Program-made: the position numbers and the translations under genes
Notes under the pieces: generated by a model
Database searches by the model: none
What the model was told of the DNA's origin: nothing
What the model saw: only the letters and a program-made list of their open reading frames with translations
Origin: Owenia fusiformis
Taxonomy: Eukaryota > Annelida > Polychaeta > Sabellida > Oweniidae
Length of the DNA: 64,000 bases
Direction: 5' to 3'
NCBI GenBank assembly: GCA_903813345.2
Contig: CAIIXF020000004.1
Span: forward strand, 23,809,985-23,873,984
Shown: positions 21,834 to 33,167 of the stretch, piece by piece
Numbering within the stretch: position 1 is the first letter of the stretch
Layout: each line of letters begins with the position of its first letter

Positions 21834-22547
21834 ATGACAACAAGAATCTCACAAGATAAACTGAACTCTTTGGTGACAAAAGAAGATTACAAAGCTTTCA
21901 AAGAAGAAATGAAGATGGAAATGCGTTCTGTAATTGAAGAATCAATGAAGGAAAGTATGGCAACTTTCACGGCTGAACTAAAAGAGATAAAAAAAGAAAA
22001 TGAGATGATCAAAACGGATATGAATTCTATGAAAGCCAATATGGCCAAGATGCAAGAGGACATTAAACTCTTAACACTGGAAAATAATCACAACAACCAA
22101 TACAGTAGGAAGGGACATCTTCGCATATTGGGCATACCAGACGATGGCAACAACATTTCTGAAAAGTGCATTGAAAAGGTAGTGATAGCTGTGAACAAAA
22201 ACATGGATGGAGACTGTCATTTGAAAGAAGATGACATCGAAGTTGCCCACCGCCTTCCAAATCCGAAACATCAGGAGAACAAACCTCGACCTATGATTGT
22301 TCGTTTTTTATCCAGGAAAGTAAGGGACAATCTGCTACGTAAACGCAAGGCCCTAAAGGGCAAACCACTAGTTATCATGGAGGATTTGTCCCCGGGAAAC
22401 AGATCTTTGCTGTGGAGGGCAAAACAACATGCCGATTCAAAAGACGTGTGGGCGCACAATGGTAAAGTATGGGCCACAAGATCATCAGACAATCGGAAAA
22501 TCCAATTGGATATATTGGATAACCTAGATGACAAACTTAGAAACTAA
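21834..22547 (+). CDS. LINE-B ORF1 protein (coiled coil plus RRM-like)
   Basis: 237 residues from ATG at 21834. Residues 15-90 are a strongly charged heptad-like coiled coil (Glu/Lys/Met-rich). It is followed by a segment beginning YSRKGHLRILGIP, then DDIEVAHRLP and RPMIVRFLSRKVRDNLLRK, which is the layout of L1-type ORF1 (Transposase_22-like) RNA-binding proteins. The C-terminus has a small basic domain. Such proteins coat the element RNA as trimers and act as nucleic-acid chaperones. The ORF is intact, and it sits upstream of an intact ORF2 on the same strand. Confidence 0.88.
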   Translation: MTTRISQDKLNSLVTKEDYKAFKEEMKMEMRSVIEESMKESMATFTAELKEIKKENEMIKTDMNSMKANMAKMQEDIKLLTLENNHNNQYSRKGHLRILGIPDDGNNISEKCIEKVVIAVNKNMDGDCHLKEDDIEVAHRLPNPKHQENKPRPMIVRFLSRKVRDNLLRKRKALKGKPLVIMEDLSPGNRSLLWRAKQHADSKDVWAHNGKVWATRSSDNRKIQLDILDNLDDKLRN

Positions 22548-23084
22548 AGGGTTAATCCTAGACAGTAGGGATAGCATGATTATCCTAAATGAACTATACC
22601 TAATTAACAGACAGTATTTGACTGTTGCCTTTCATATTTCCTTTGAACCCTTTGATATGATCACAATCATAATGAACACTTGACTATGTTGGCCTCACAG
22701 CTGATCTGATGAATAGAACTTTATGATGCTTTTATCTGTTTATAGTACTTTAATCCTGTATCAGGAGATAATTTCTTAAGACATTATTCTTGCATTTGAG
22801 AATTTTTTTTTTTAACTTACACTTAATCACTCATTAATTGCCATGTATGATCAATTTTACCAACTTGTTTAATGCTTTGAGTAATCAGGAGCTCAATTTA
22901 AAGCCAATATTCTTTATGAACTTAAAAACTCTCATTTATTGCAGGATGCACACATCACTGTTATCTGTCTCGGCCTCCCCCTCCCTCTCCATGATTGCAT
23001 GTACAGTATTTTGGATCTTTGATCCTGGATAATAACAATGCTGAAGTGCCAGGTCTCTGGGATGAATTGCCTTTTGCAAATGCC

Positions 23085-26000
23085 ATGATTGATGTGGTAT
23101 CTCTTTATACACAATGTGACAGTTTTGTTTTTAATGCACGCGATTTAAATACATTTGCAATTGATAATGTAGAAAACAACCAATTAGATGCACAATTAGA
23201 GAGTAATATGAATTCTTGTAATTACCACGAATCACTACATGATATTAATCTTCAATTTAAGAAATCTAATTCTGAACTGAACGTACTACATATAAATGCC
23301 AGAAGTTTAAATGCACACAAATCTGACATCTTTGGGCTAATGGCACAATTTGATAAAGACTTTTCAGTTATAGGTTTCTCAGAAACATGGTTGAATCATG
23401 GCACAGAATCACTATGTAAACATTTCAAATATGATAGCTATTTTGATCATCGGGATAATAATGGTGGTGGAACAGCACTTTTCATACACAAACACCTTCA
23501 ATGCAAAGAAAGACCTGACTTAAAATTAGAACATGAAGGTTGTAATTCCGTAACTGTTGAGATAAATAACAACAATGCTAAAAATGTAATTGTTTCATGT
23601 ATATATAAGCCTCCAGATATTAACATTAACGAATTCAATGAAAAACTTGAACAATTTCTTCTAAAGATGACCTCAGAAAATAAGGCTATATATTTGATGG
23701 GGGACACTAATATTGATTTACTAAAAACAGATCAGCATAATTCAACTAACAATTTTATAAATATATTATTCTCTTACAATCTTTTTCCTTTGATATTCAA
23801 ACCGACCCGTGTCACATCTCACTCGGCTACATTAATTGACAATATTTTCACCAATATTCCAAACATAGCTCTTTCTGGTATCATCATTGATTGTACAACA
23901 GACCACTTACCAATTTTTGCAATGACTGAAAAAACGCTTAAGACAACAACAAACAAACAGATCAAATATAGATCAATTAATGATAACTCATTAATGGAGT
24001 TTAACAATAAAATGACCAATGTTGAGTGGCAAGAACTTTATAATTGCCATGACCCTAACATAGCATATTCTACCTTTTCTAACATAATACAACACGAATA
24101 TGATAAGGCATTTCCAGTAAAAGTTAAAAAGGTTAGAACAATCAAAAATAATGGTAAGCCATGGCTGTCCAGCGCAATCATCACCTCATGTAGAAATAAA
24201 AATAAACTTTATACAATTTATTTAAAAAGCCCAACACCAGATAATTTACAAAAGTATAAGAAATACAAAAATAGCTTAAAACACATCTTAAGAATAGCTG
24301 AAAAAAGATTTTATCAAATGAAATTTACTGAAGCCTCGTCTAATATCAGAAAAACGTGGGAAATCTTAAATGAAATACTTAAAAGGAAAAGAATAAATTA
24401 CAAACCATTGCCTTCTACATTCTATACAAATGGCAAAGCTTTTAAAGGTAATAAGGAAATTGCTAATGGATTCAATTCATTTTTCTCTAATGTTGGTAAA
24501 GATACTGCAGCAAGTATAGGGCCCTCAAACAGTACTCCCCGGGAGTTTTTAAGTAAAATGCCAGAAGTAGCTAGTTCTATCTTCCTTCAACCTGTAAATA
24601 ATGAAGAAATCTTAAAAATAATTTCTTCATTGACAGATTCTGCTGCCGGCTCAGATAATATCAAGCCAAAAGTAATTAAATTAAACAGTCATCTGATAAG
24701 CTCACCACTTGCTTATATTATCAATCTGTCATTTATGCAGGGTATATTTCCAGATGATTTAAAATTTGCAAAAGTCATTCCTATTCATAAAAAAGATCGC
24801 AATGACATATTTACACATTACCGACCTGTATCTCTTCTGTCTGTATTCTCTAAAATTTATGAAAAATGTATGTCTCACAGGTTGCTTGATTTCTTAGAGA
24901 AACAAAACATCTTATACGAACATCAGTATGGTTTTAAGAAGGATCACTCAACATTCATGGCTGTTTTAAAATTTGTTGAATCAGTACGCCTTGCCTTAGA
25001 AGATCACAAATATTCCATAGGATTAATGTGTGACCTGTCTAAAGCTTTTGATTCATTAAATCACAATATATTGATGCAAAAATTAAATTATTATGGTATT
25101 CGGGGAACTGCCTCCGATTGGTTTCAAAGTTATCTTTCAAAAAGATCCCAGGTGGTACAATTTGAAGGGGAAACATCTGATATTGTTGAATTATCATGTG
25201 GTGTTCCACAAGGAACAATTCTAGGGCCTCTTTTGTTTATTATTTATATAAATGACCTTTACAGATCTTCAGAGGCTGCAGAAATGTTTCTATATGCAGA
25301 CGATACAAATATACTATTTTCTGGTAACAATCTTGATGACCTCAATACCACAGTAAATGAGGAACTTTCTGTAATTAATGAATGGTTTAAGTGCAACAAA
25401 CTCGCATTAAATCCAACAAAAACAAATTATATCTTATTCAGGTCTCCAAAAAAAGTAATTGAACATGAAAAAATAAAAATCTACATGAATAACTCACTTT
25501 TAGATAGAACTATAGTTGGAAACTTTCTTGGCGTACTTATAGATGAAACATTATCGTGGAAACCTCATATTAAACACATTGAAACAAAAATTTCAAAAAC
25601 ATTAGGTGTACTTCATAGGGTAAAATTCAATTTAGATGGTAAAGCTTTGAAAACAATATATTATTCACTTATTTATTCATACTTGAACTATAACTGCATA
25701 ATTTGGGGGACTGTCCCTCCATCTTATTTGACCAAGTTACACAGACTACAGAAACAATTTATTCGAATTTTCGATATAAACTGCCAACCTAGAGATCACA
25801 CACTCCCACATTTCAAAAGAGCCAATATCCTGAATGTATTTCAAATAGTGTACATGAATATTGCAGTTTATGTTTTTAAATGCATTAAAGGTGTAAACAA
25901 ACCCTGTAAGAGGCAATTCAAATATTATTTTACTCCTAGTAATGAAATTCATGATCATTCCACAAGACAAGAATATAAACTTCGACCAGCAAAGTATAGA

Positions 26001-26144
26001 ACTGATATTGGAAAATTCTCGATATGTAAACAAGGAACTGATATATGGAATGATGTACCTGGAGATTTACTTCGAATCAATTCTGTATCACACTTTAAGA
26101 CAAAACTGAAGCAATATTTAATAAATCATAAACCATTGGTCTAA
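23085..26144 (+). CDS. LINE-B ORF2 endonuclease-reverse transcriptase
   Basis: About 1019 residues from the ATG at 23085. The frame is open further upstream to about 22995 without an earlier ATG. The APE endonuclease shows LNVLHINARSLN, VIGFSETWL, YLMGDTNIDLL and TTDHLPIF. The RT shows KVIPIHKKD, YRPVSLLSVFSKIYEK, LMCDLSKAFDSLNH, GVPQGTILGPLLF and FLYADDTNILF, so all catalytic acidic residues are present. A C-terminal thumb-like region follows. The wording of the motifs fits the CR1/Jockey/Daphne branch. There are no stops or frameshifts, so this copy looks competent. It lies upstream of the TPR-like gene and outside it. Confidence 0.92.
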   Translation: MIDVVSLYTQCDSFVFNARDLNTFAIDNVENNQLDAQLESNMNSCNYHESLHDINLQFKKSNSELNVLHINARSLNAHKSDIFGLMAQFDKDFSVIGFSETWLNHGTESLCKHFKYDSYFDHRDNNGGGTALFIHKHLQCKERPDLKLEHEGCNSVTVEINNNNAKNVIVSCIYKPPDININEFNEKLEQFLLKMTSENKAIYLMGDTNIDLLKTDQHNSTNNFINILFSYNLFPLIFKPTRVTSHSATLIDNIFTNIPNIALSGIIIDCTTDHLPIFAMTEKTLKTTTNKQIKYRSINDNSLMEFNNKMTNVEWQELYNCHDPNIAYSTFSNIIQHEYDKAFPVKVKKVRTIKNNGKPWLSSAIITSCRNKNKLYTIYLKSPTPDNLQKYKKYKNSLKHILRIAEKRFYQMKFTEASSNIRKTWEILNEILKRKRINYKPLPSTFYTNGKAFKGNKEIANGFNSFFSNVGKDTAASIGPSNSTPREFLSKMPEVASSIFLQPVNNEEILKIISSLTDSAAGSDNIKPKVIKLNSHLISSPLAYIINLSFMQGIFPDDLKFAKVIPIHKKDRNDIFTHYRPVSLLSVFSKIYEKCMSHRLLDFLEKQNILYEHQYGFKKDHSTFMAVLKFVESVRLALEDHKYSIGLMCDLSKAFDSLNHNILMQKLNYYGIRGTASDWFQSYLSKRSQVVQFEGETSDIVELSCGVPQGTILGPLLFIIYINDLYRSSEAAEMFLYADDTNILFSGNNLDDLNTTVNEELSVINEWFKCNKLALNPTKTNYILFRSPKKVIEHEKIKIYMNNSLLDRTIVGNFLGVLIDETLSWKPHIKHIETKISKTLGVLHRVKFNLDGKALKTIYYSLIYSYLNYNCIIWGTVPPSYLTKLHRLQKQFIRIFDINCQPRDHTLPHFKRANILNVFQIVYMNIAVYVFKCIKGVNKPCKRQFKYYFTPSNEIHDHSTRQEYKLRPAKYRTDIGKFSICKQGTDIWNDVPGDLLRINSVSHFKTKLKQYLINHKPLV

Positions 26145-26570
26145 ATGGAAGAACAAGGAAATAACAATAACAAATCAGTAAATTCAATAGTGCATCTTTC
26201 CTTCAACATTATCATATCAAAGCAAAAGTTATGATTAAAGGCATAACTAAACATTCAGTGTTGAAGATGACCACAAAATTAACATATATCAATAAACATG
26301 ACCTTAAACTGACCCATACTATTCAGTTTATCCTGAGACACATTTCTGGCACTCGATCAACTGTTCTTTTTCTAAAGGCATCGTACATGTGGTTGTGGGA
26401 GGGGGGACTGAGGTGGAGATGGGGTTCAGTGGTGTGTAGACATTTTGTAATTTTTTTTTTCATTATTTTACGTTGTAATATGGATAATACTCCCATTAGG
26501 GGGTCTTCCATCTTATTTGATGTATATGATTTTATTATAAACTGAAATAAAACAATAACATAACATAACA

Positions 26571-28599
26571 TCTTATAATGTATAACTGTTACTCAGACAC
26601 ATATTTTGACACGATTCTGTTGGAAATAAGCTTTGAACCGAGAGATATTCACGATTGATATGCACATTTTTGATTGTGCCATTGCTTTTCTATTGCACAA
26701 CCCATGTATTGATAGAAGAAACATTAATAATACAGATTGGTTTACCTTCAATACATGGCAGACACTACATATCGGTCTATTAATACCAGTTTGTGCCTTA
26801 AATAGTTTTATATTTCCATCCACGGCCTGGAGCCTGGGTGTGTTTGTCTCTTATGTGTATGCTTGTGCATGGACTTCTAATCACTAGCAGAATTTAACAT
26901 GATGCAAACTCGACATTATTATCTCATGCTGTAACATTTTGACTTCGCTGGAAAACAATAGGAATTATTTTTCTTGCCAATCAATCATGAATCACAATCA
27001 AAATTTCAGAATGATCAATCAGGCAATGATCCAAATCAAGTTATGTGACATTATATGATATTCAGCAAGAAGTCCGGTAGAAATACAGAATATTTAAACA
27101 TCAAAGCTAAAAGTTAAAAGCTAATCTGTCAATTTTCTGTCTGCAAAAGAGCGTCCCAAGAGCGTTTACATTTGACACAATAACAGACTGAGGCTTTGAA
27201 ATCTAGGATTGCCCAGGAAAATATGACGTCATACTAATTAGCATAAGGATTTCTCTATTGGTGTGGGTCGAGCCTTGTTCGAAAACACAATCCATAAATA
27301 CATGCTAATTTCTAAGGAGATAGGAAGTGTATAACGTGTTTATCGATTTTGTTTAAAGATTTAATCAATTATCAAATTGTTTAAGTGGATAAAGTGGTCA
27401 CACTTGCTTCAATTCATAGCGAAATCGACGGATAGAAACTGACCGAATTCCCGATATCCTACCCCGTATTACTGTAGGCTATAAGCACAGTGACCTACAG
27501 AGGGCGCTATCACAAACAAGTACTGGACGAACCGATAAATTCCCGGGTATTGTAACGCCCTTGGATGGTCCAGATGGATGATAAAAACATATTTTCAAAC
27601 TTTACATGGGGTCTTCAAGTCTTGTGATTTCTTCAAAGTTCAACTCTTTATGGCGTCAACAAAAATTTAAACCTTTCTCTGCGAGATGTGATGAAATGAG
27701 CGAATTCATCCATGTATTAAGGAAAATATATAGCCCATTGCAGGTTCACTTTTGGACCACCCTGGACCCACTGTGATCTACAGGCTCGTACCCAGGGGGG
27801 GGATGGGTGCTCGTTCGAGAGCTCAACCTACCTCTTGCTTTTCAAAATTCAACATTTTTGGCCCCTTCCTCTTTGTTTTGTATTGTTAAAACAGACGGCC
27901 GTTTACTGTTTACATTACGAAGGAGTTGGTTTAGCATGGGCATTTTTATGACGTGTGCGCTCTAACCCACCCCCACCACACCTCTACCAAAAGCTGGTTA
28001 TGGGCATGATCTATATGTACATTGATTTATTTTAAGTGTGACTTGCTATGACTTTTGAATCTCATGGTAAAACCAGTCAACAACCTAACCGTGATGTGTA
28101 AATGAACAGTGAAATGAACATATGTTCACTACGGAGGGCTTTCAAAAACGTTTGCTCTTTATCTTAATCAAACCAAGCTATATTTTCAAAATATGCTACG
28201 TGAGCTTTTTACAATAATGTATGACTCAAATGGCATAACTTAGACCTAACACTTCTCGCGAGATACTGATACTTCGAGACTTGTCGAGATTAGAATCGAT
28301 GATATTCCAAAAAAACGATCCCATATTGGATCCTGTATCAGCCATGATCCTTGATCCCGTATCAGATTTTAGGTACTATCAGAACTTCCCGGGAATTTTG
28401 CTTGATTTTCACATTTTTCGTTCTACTTTAAAAGAGTAGCAATCTAACGAACATTTGCCATCTACTTTTTAGATAATATACTAATAAAAGACATAGATTA
28501 GAGACATATCAGGCAGATTTAAGCATTTGAGTGACTATTTAGAAGTTTGAAAAGTACAAATCATAAAGGCAATACAATACTTCAGATTTAATGATAAAA
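26571..28599. other. No gene seen
   Basis: AT-rich sequence without a supported gene. Open frames at 26593-26887 overlap on both strands and lack splice or domain support. A short stretch near 27782 (CAGGCTCGTACCCAGGGGGG) resembles the terminus of the CAGGCCCGTA-type hAT repeats seen at 58706 and 61923. Confidence 0.4.
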
Positions 28600-28865
28600 A
28601 ATGATAGCGAATTCCTGCTCTAGGCAGTCATTTTGAATTTTCTAAGGTACGAATCAGGAAAACAATACCATAATTGTAATCTACTCTAAAATCCCTTCAA
28701 TTTGAGTGTAATATAGGGACCCCAATATAGCCATATAATCGGGAAATTATTGCGAAATCACACATTAGGCGGCCATTTTGAATTTCTCAAAGGACAGAAT
28801 CAGAAAAACGATACAATTATTTGCAATCTACTCTAAATTCCCTTTCATTTAAGTATGATAAAACT
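28600..28865. repeat. Diverged direct duplication, about 135-bp units
   Basis: Two successive segments share GGC.G.CATTTTGAATTT, then GAATCAG.AAAAC.ATAC and TGCAATCTACTCTAAA-like blocks. The first is near 28605-28735 and the second near 28740-28865. No ORF is present. Confidence 0.6.
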
Positions 28866-29501
28866 GTACTGCAGAAGGATCTAAAAATTAACGAAAATTC
28901 CTGTATTCCCAACCCCCTTTACACGGCCCCTGGGGTCAAACTAAAAAACACGGAACATATATATTAAATATGGTTAATTGGAAAGATGTATTGTTGGTAC
29001 GTTAGAGGTGAAACTTAATAAGTGTAGTGTAACTTCATATTTGTGTGTGTTTTTCAGAAAACTATTGAAACATGTTAAACACCATTAAAAAGGTCATTCA
29101 TTATCACGCATTGCTATCAGTTTTGGGATGGAGTACGTAATTAATTTACTTGTTCAAAACTAGACCAACAGCTCCAAGGAGTAGCAAATCCTACCGAACA
29201 AAACATGTCTTCTCAATCATTCAAATCGTTAGTAGATTGTCTCTTATTTTGGCAAATTACACTCATAATGCACAAAAATGAAAAATAGGTCCTAAACACA
29301 TGTTGCATGAGCCTATAAAATCTCAAGCAAATCTAACTACTGGTATTTGAGTAATCTGCAGAATAAATTGATGAAAACCGGACAGACAAACAGGTAACTT
29401 CTATATATCCCTATATGAATATCATCACGATGGGTTTTGAGCCAATCCTAGCTTAAATTAAACATAAAGTCCTGTTCCCCAAGATCCTTCACATTGACAC
29501 A

Positions 29502-29535
29502 ATGATTGCTCTCCTGCTAAGTTTGGTAGCTGCGG
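29502..29535 (+). CDS. Secreted S1 serine protease, exon 1 (signal peptide)
   Basis: ATG at 29502 encodes MIALLLSLVAA, plus the first base of the next codon, ending at donor GCGG/GTAAGG. The split codon GCA is completed by the first two bases of exon 2 at 32132. Together they form a typical signal peptide: a hydrophobic Leu core followed by a small-residue cleavage region (ASAA). Intron 1 is about 2.6 kb and contains a MITE, a Transib-like element and a 116-bp array. The five exons total 801 nt, exactly 267 codons including the stop, which supports the whole model. Confidence 0.75.
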
Positions 29536-29653
29536 GTAAGGATACATGAATTGTAATGTCATCAAAGTTTGCATCGGAATCGAAATGAACGTTACGAGAG
29601 ATGAATCACGAAATGTGCCTTTTTGGTTTTTATCACTGTCATAATTATACACA

Positions 29654-29940
29654 AGGAGGATTGGCTCCCAGAATCGAAGTCGATATTTTCCAACAATGAA
29701 AACGCCAAAATGTCGTTTTGAAATTATAACCGATTATGAATTCAATAAAAACACTTCAAATGATGCGAACCAATATCTCGATCATTTCTTGTGAGTTTTG
29801 GAAGTTTTCGTCAAGAAATAAGACCAAATTTCACGATTCAAATGTTGAAGTGAACAAAATGGCGGCTGTCGGAATTCGAACTTTGTAGCACGACATCCGG
29901 GACAGAATATCGATGTTGCACTCTGGGAGCCAATCCTCCT
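29654..29940. mobile_element. 287-bp MITE with about 34-bp inverted repeats
   Basis: The left end AGGAGGATTGGCTCCCAGAA is matched by the right end CTCTGGGAGCCAATCCTCCT. Partial complementarity continues through a CGATATT segment. The target duplication is not clear. It lies in intron 1 of the protease gene. Confidence 0.7.
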
Positions 29941-30360
29941 CGAGGTGACATGTATTAGAATAAGACAACTCGTGGTTGTTTAAGATATCATTATGAGATA
30001 TGCAGAGATGGCCATACTGATCCATATTATGAACAATATAATATATAATATATTATAGCAATATCACATGATGAAGAGTGTGATCAAATAATATTGTATG
30101 GATTGTATCATATTCATTTATAAGACTGACCATTATAAATAAATAAACTAAAATATAAGATTTAACTGGGTCATTGAAATCTATGTTCAGCTCATTGAAC
30201 ACATCAGTCGTATACTGTGTAAAGGAGTGGTATCGGTATGGTGAACTCTTTGAACACACATTTCTCTTAAACAATTCATCAAAAAATTCTGAATAATTTA
30301 CACATTGTCAATTTAATGGTCATCTTTTGGATGGTAACATAATAATTTAAAATTTATACT

Positions 30361-31385
30361 TCTGAAAACGAGAATAGACGACTACGATCACTGATTTATC
30401 CAATAAAATGGCCGCGATGGAACAGAAAACTAAGGTTGGTGCATTATTTTCTTCTACAGTGTATCAATGAAAGGATGAAGGATTTTTGTAGGCATCATAT
30501 TCTGTAGTGCATTTAGTAATATATATTTTGAACGTTTTCTTTGCAAATTGATGCCCGGGGATAACATGAAATAAGCGAAGAACTGTTGAGTTTGAAATTC
30601 AAAACTACACAAAATTTAGTAATTTGTTTATTTTTGTCGTTAGGGCATGGTCTACTTTGCCTAACGACGTCGGGGTATATAGATGTAACCTACATACGAT
30701 CATAAAAAGCCAACTGAGCATGGGAAACCACCTAATATATTCTACTTAAGCCATAATATTGTAATTTTAATTTGCGGTTACGCAAAAAATTGATTGACGG
30801 TTACGCGAACCTCGTTCAAATATGTATCCCAGATTCATTGTTATTAATTTTGTCATATTTATCAGTACTTGATGCTAATTCTTCTTTTGCCTCTTCATTG
30901 CTATCTTTTTGACTTAAATTGGTTTCATGAATAAAGCAAGACACAATTTTTTCTTTGTCATAACGACATTGCGTTTGAAACCTTTAATTATTTACAATAT
31001 GACCGACGTTCCTGTTCTGGATTTGTCATTTTATGGCTTGTTTATACAGAGTTTACTTACTGTTAATAGTTTGAGTGGCTCTTAGGCACATATACTGGGA
31101 AAATACGAAAATGGACTAAAAATTATGAACTTGGATATCTCAGTCGGTAGGTTTACAGCTTATATTCTGCTTCTTGTAGATCACCTGGCAGATTTGACTC
31201 AGTCTTTATAACCATCCATATATATGTCATCGAATGGAACTAGTTAAAAAGGAAATCTTATCTGTTAATCTTGCCCACAGGCGAGAAAGAGGGCATGCTG
31301 CCTTTCCAATCCGCCATTTTTTTGTTATCGTTACCGCAAGATTTTGCAAATCGCCTTGTCGTAACCGTCATGCTATAACACCGTG
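30361..31385. mobile_element. Transib/RAG-type terminal element, left-truncated copy
   Basis: Homologous along most of its length to the element at 38805-40082. Shared landmarks are AACTAAGGTTGGTGCATTAT, TTGATGCCCGGGGAT and GGATATCTCAGTCGGTAGGT, and the right end TGCTATAACACCGTG is conserved. The left terminus with CACGGTG is missing, so the copy is truncated near 30361. A decayed minus-strand tail (about 30840-30960) keeps the frame and spacing of the exon-like stretch in the other copy. It lies in protease intron 1. Confidence 0.75.
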
Positions 31386-31540
31386 GTAATAGGCCTATGT
31401 GTACATACAATTGAATATATTATGATATTACTATGTTGCATTTATTTGCACAAAAATATATTTTCTTAATGATTAATCCATACAATACACCGAGTAATCA
31501 ACATTTTGCGATCTACCTGTCCTTCAAATGACCCTGTGAT

Positions 31541-32160
31541 GCTCCTACCATCTGCAGCACCGAGTGAACCTATGCCAGCATATTTCAACTGGGCTTGACC
31601 ATTCCTTGTATGTTGGGAAGTGTCCACTCCTAGTACCGATGCATAAATATATGTTTTATACTCCTAGCATCTGCTGTACCGAGTGAACCCGTGCCAGCAT
31701 TTTTCAACTCTAGACCATTCCTTGTGTGTGGAGAAGTGTCCACTCCTAGTACCGATGCATAAATATATGTTTTATACTCCTAGCATCTGCTGTACCGAGT
31801 GAACCCGTGCCAGCATTTTTCAACTCTAGACCATTCCTTGTATGTGGAGAAGTGTACACTCCTAGTACCGATGCATAAATATTTGTTTTAAACCCCTAGC
31901 ATCTGTTGCACCGAGTGAACCCGTGCCAGCATTTTTCAACTCTAGACCATTCCTTGTGTGTGTAGAAGTGTACACTCCTAGTACCGATGCATAAATATTT
32001 GTTCTAAACCCCTAGCATCTGTTGCACCGAGTGAACCCGTGCCAGCATTTTTCAACCCTAGACCATTCCTTGTGTGTGTAGAAATGTCCACTCCTAGTAC
32101 CGATGCATAAATATTTGTTTTATACTCCTAGCATCTGCTGCACCGAGTGAACCCGTACCA
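31541..32160 (+). repeat. 116-bp tandem array carrying copies of the exon 2 acceptor
   Basis: Six units of 116 bp (first spacing about 119), with CATCTG at about 31550, 31669, 31785, 31901, 32017 and 32133. Five units have the intron end CTCCTAG or CCCCTAG followed by CATCTG and CACCGAGTGAACCC, as in true exon 2; the first unit reads CTACCA and lacks the AG. The last unit runs on into the protease exon. In earlier units the exon frame continues about 32 codons (SAVPSEPVPAFFNSRPFL and on) to a TAA in GATGCATAAAT. So the array was built from an intron/exon junction. Confidence 0.9.
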
Positions 32161-32318
32161 GCATATTTCAATCCCGGACCATTCATTGTAAATGGAGACA
32201 TTGCCGATGCTCATGAGTTCCCACATCAGCTGTCTCTTCAAAGTGGAACATCGCATATCTGTGGTGCTGTCCTTACCCATCCAACATGGGTAATTACTGC
32301 TGCCCATTGCGTGACTTC
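32132..32318 (+). CDS. Secreted S1 serine protease, exon 2 (activation site and His)
   Basis: Acceptor CTCCTAG/CATCTG, donor ACTTC/GTAAGT. It encodes the end of the signal peptide, a short proline-rich propeptide (APSEPVPAYFNPGPF), the mature N-terminus IVNGDIADAHEFPHQ, and THPTWVITAAHC with the catalytic His (residue 70 of the precursor). In the S1 family the new N-terminus (here Ile) forms a salt bridge after cleavage. The residue before Ile is Phe, not the usual Arg or Lys, so activation by a trypsin-like enzyme is not expected. The exon ends two bases into a Ser codon. Confidence 0.9.
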
Positions 32319-33029
32319 GTAAGTTCTTATATGCACAGAGCCGTACCTTTGAAACCTTGGGCTTCGTCACGTTCACACTATCAAAATGAAATGGACTTTT
32401 GAAGCTCTTTGAGTCTAATGCCTCAGTCACATTTGATCTACGGTAATCGGATGGCTGCCGGAGCTTCCCCAAATCGTAAGAAATATGCACCATAAAGCTA
32501 CGGCCGCCTTACGACCACCGTAGAGCAAATGCGACTGAAGCTATTAACAACATATTTCATCACTAAGCTGATCGACTCAAAATGAAACACTGCTGTTCTT
32601 CGAAGGCAATATGGCCTCGCAGGGGCGGATCTGGGAACGAACAGGGGGGGATGATTTAAAGTCTGAGAAAAAAACTTTTGGGCCCCTCTAACCAAAAAGT
32701 GTGCCCATATTTTTAAATTTTGAGACTTATTTTCTTCTAAATTTGGCCTAAAATGTAAAAATAATGCCTTGAAACGAATAAGTAAATGCTGTGCTAAATA
32801 TGTCCTGTGAATTTATTTGATATGAACATAAATCGGTTGTACGCCTAAACTTATGGCTGCAAGACAAAATAAATTAGCGTTACCCAGTTACATACTGAGT
32901 GAAATCAATACATTCATGTTGTGTAACCATTTCATTGTAAAATGTTTTAAAAATATATGAATAGATAAATAATAAAATGGTGGCCAATGACTTACAAAAA
33001 ATAAATTATCCTCTGTGTTTTTTCCAAAG

Positions 33030-33123
33030 GAGTGGATACCGAGTTGTTGCTGGAGCTACCGAAAGGAACAGATATAGTGCCAGTGGACAAGAACAGGTTT
33101 CAGATGTTGCCGAAGTTATTATG
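33030..33123 (+). CDS. Secreted S1 serine protease, exon 3
   Basis: Acceptor TTTTTTCCAAAG/G, donor ATTATG/GTATGT. 94 nt, encoding SGYRVVAGATERNRYSASGQ and then EQVSDVAEVIM. This is the beta-strand region after the catalytic His, where S1 proteases typically have R-V-V-x-G followed by a surface loop and a V-x-x-V-I-x-H-P strand. The phase joins exon 2 (two-base carry) and exon 4 (phase 0) without error. Confidence 0.88.
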
Positions 33124-33167
33124 GTATGTTAAATTAATCAAAAACACTTGAAGTAATTTCTAATTTA

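Larger units (their letters stand above)
21600..26570 (+). mobile_element. Non-LTR retrotransposon LINE-B, apparently full length
   Basis: Two intact ORFs in the standard order (ORF1 21834-22547; ORF2 23085-26144) are followed by a 3' UTR of about 420 bp ending in AATAAAACAATAACATAACAT. That end resembles the short tandem tails of CR1/Jockey-group elements. The 5' boundary is not defined; about 230 bp separate the poly-T tract from ORF1. No target duplication was identified by eye. The spacing between ORFs (about 540 bp) is long but contains no stop-ridden remnant of either. Confidence 0.88.
20042..27766. mobile_element. Possible Tc1/mariner-type element containing LINE-B
   Basis: TACAGGGTGGTCCAAAAAAG at 20042 is matched in inverted orientation by CTTTTGGACCACCCTGGA ending near 27766. 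Weaker similarity continues for about 100 bp inward (GGGCTATAT, then TTTC/CAT segments). The left end has TA; the right end appears mutated (CCTGGA). No transposase was found between them. The span includes family B repeat and the whole LINE-B, so the element, if real, was short and later filled. The two ends could also belong to separate copies. Confidence 0.4.

Noticed and set aside
26593-26887. Opposed 76- and 84-codon frames after LINE-B
   Set aside because: They overlap on opposite strands without splice signals, family motifs or codon bias.
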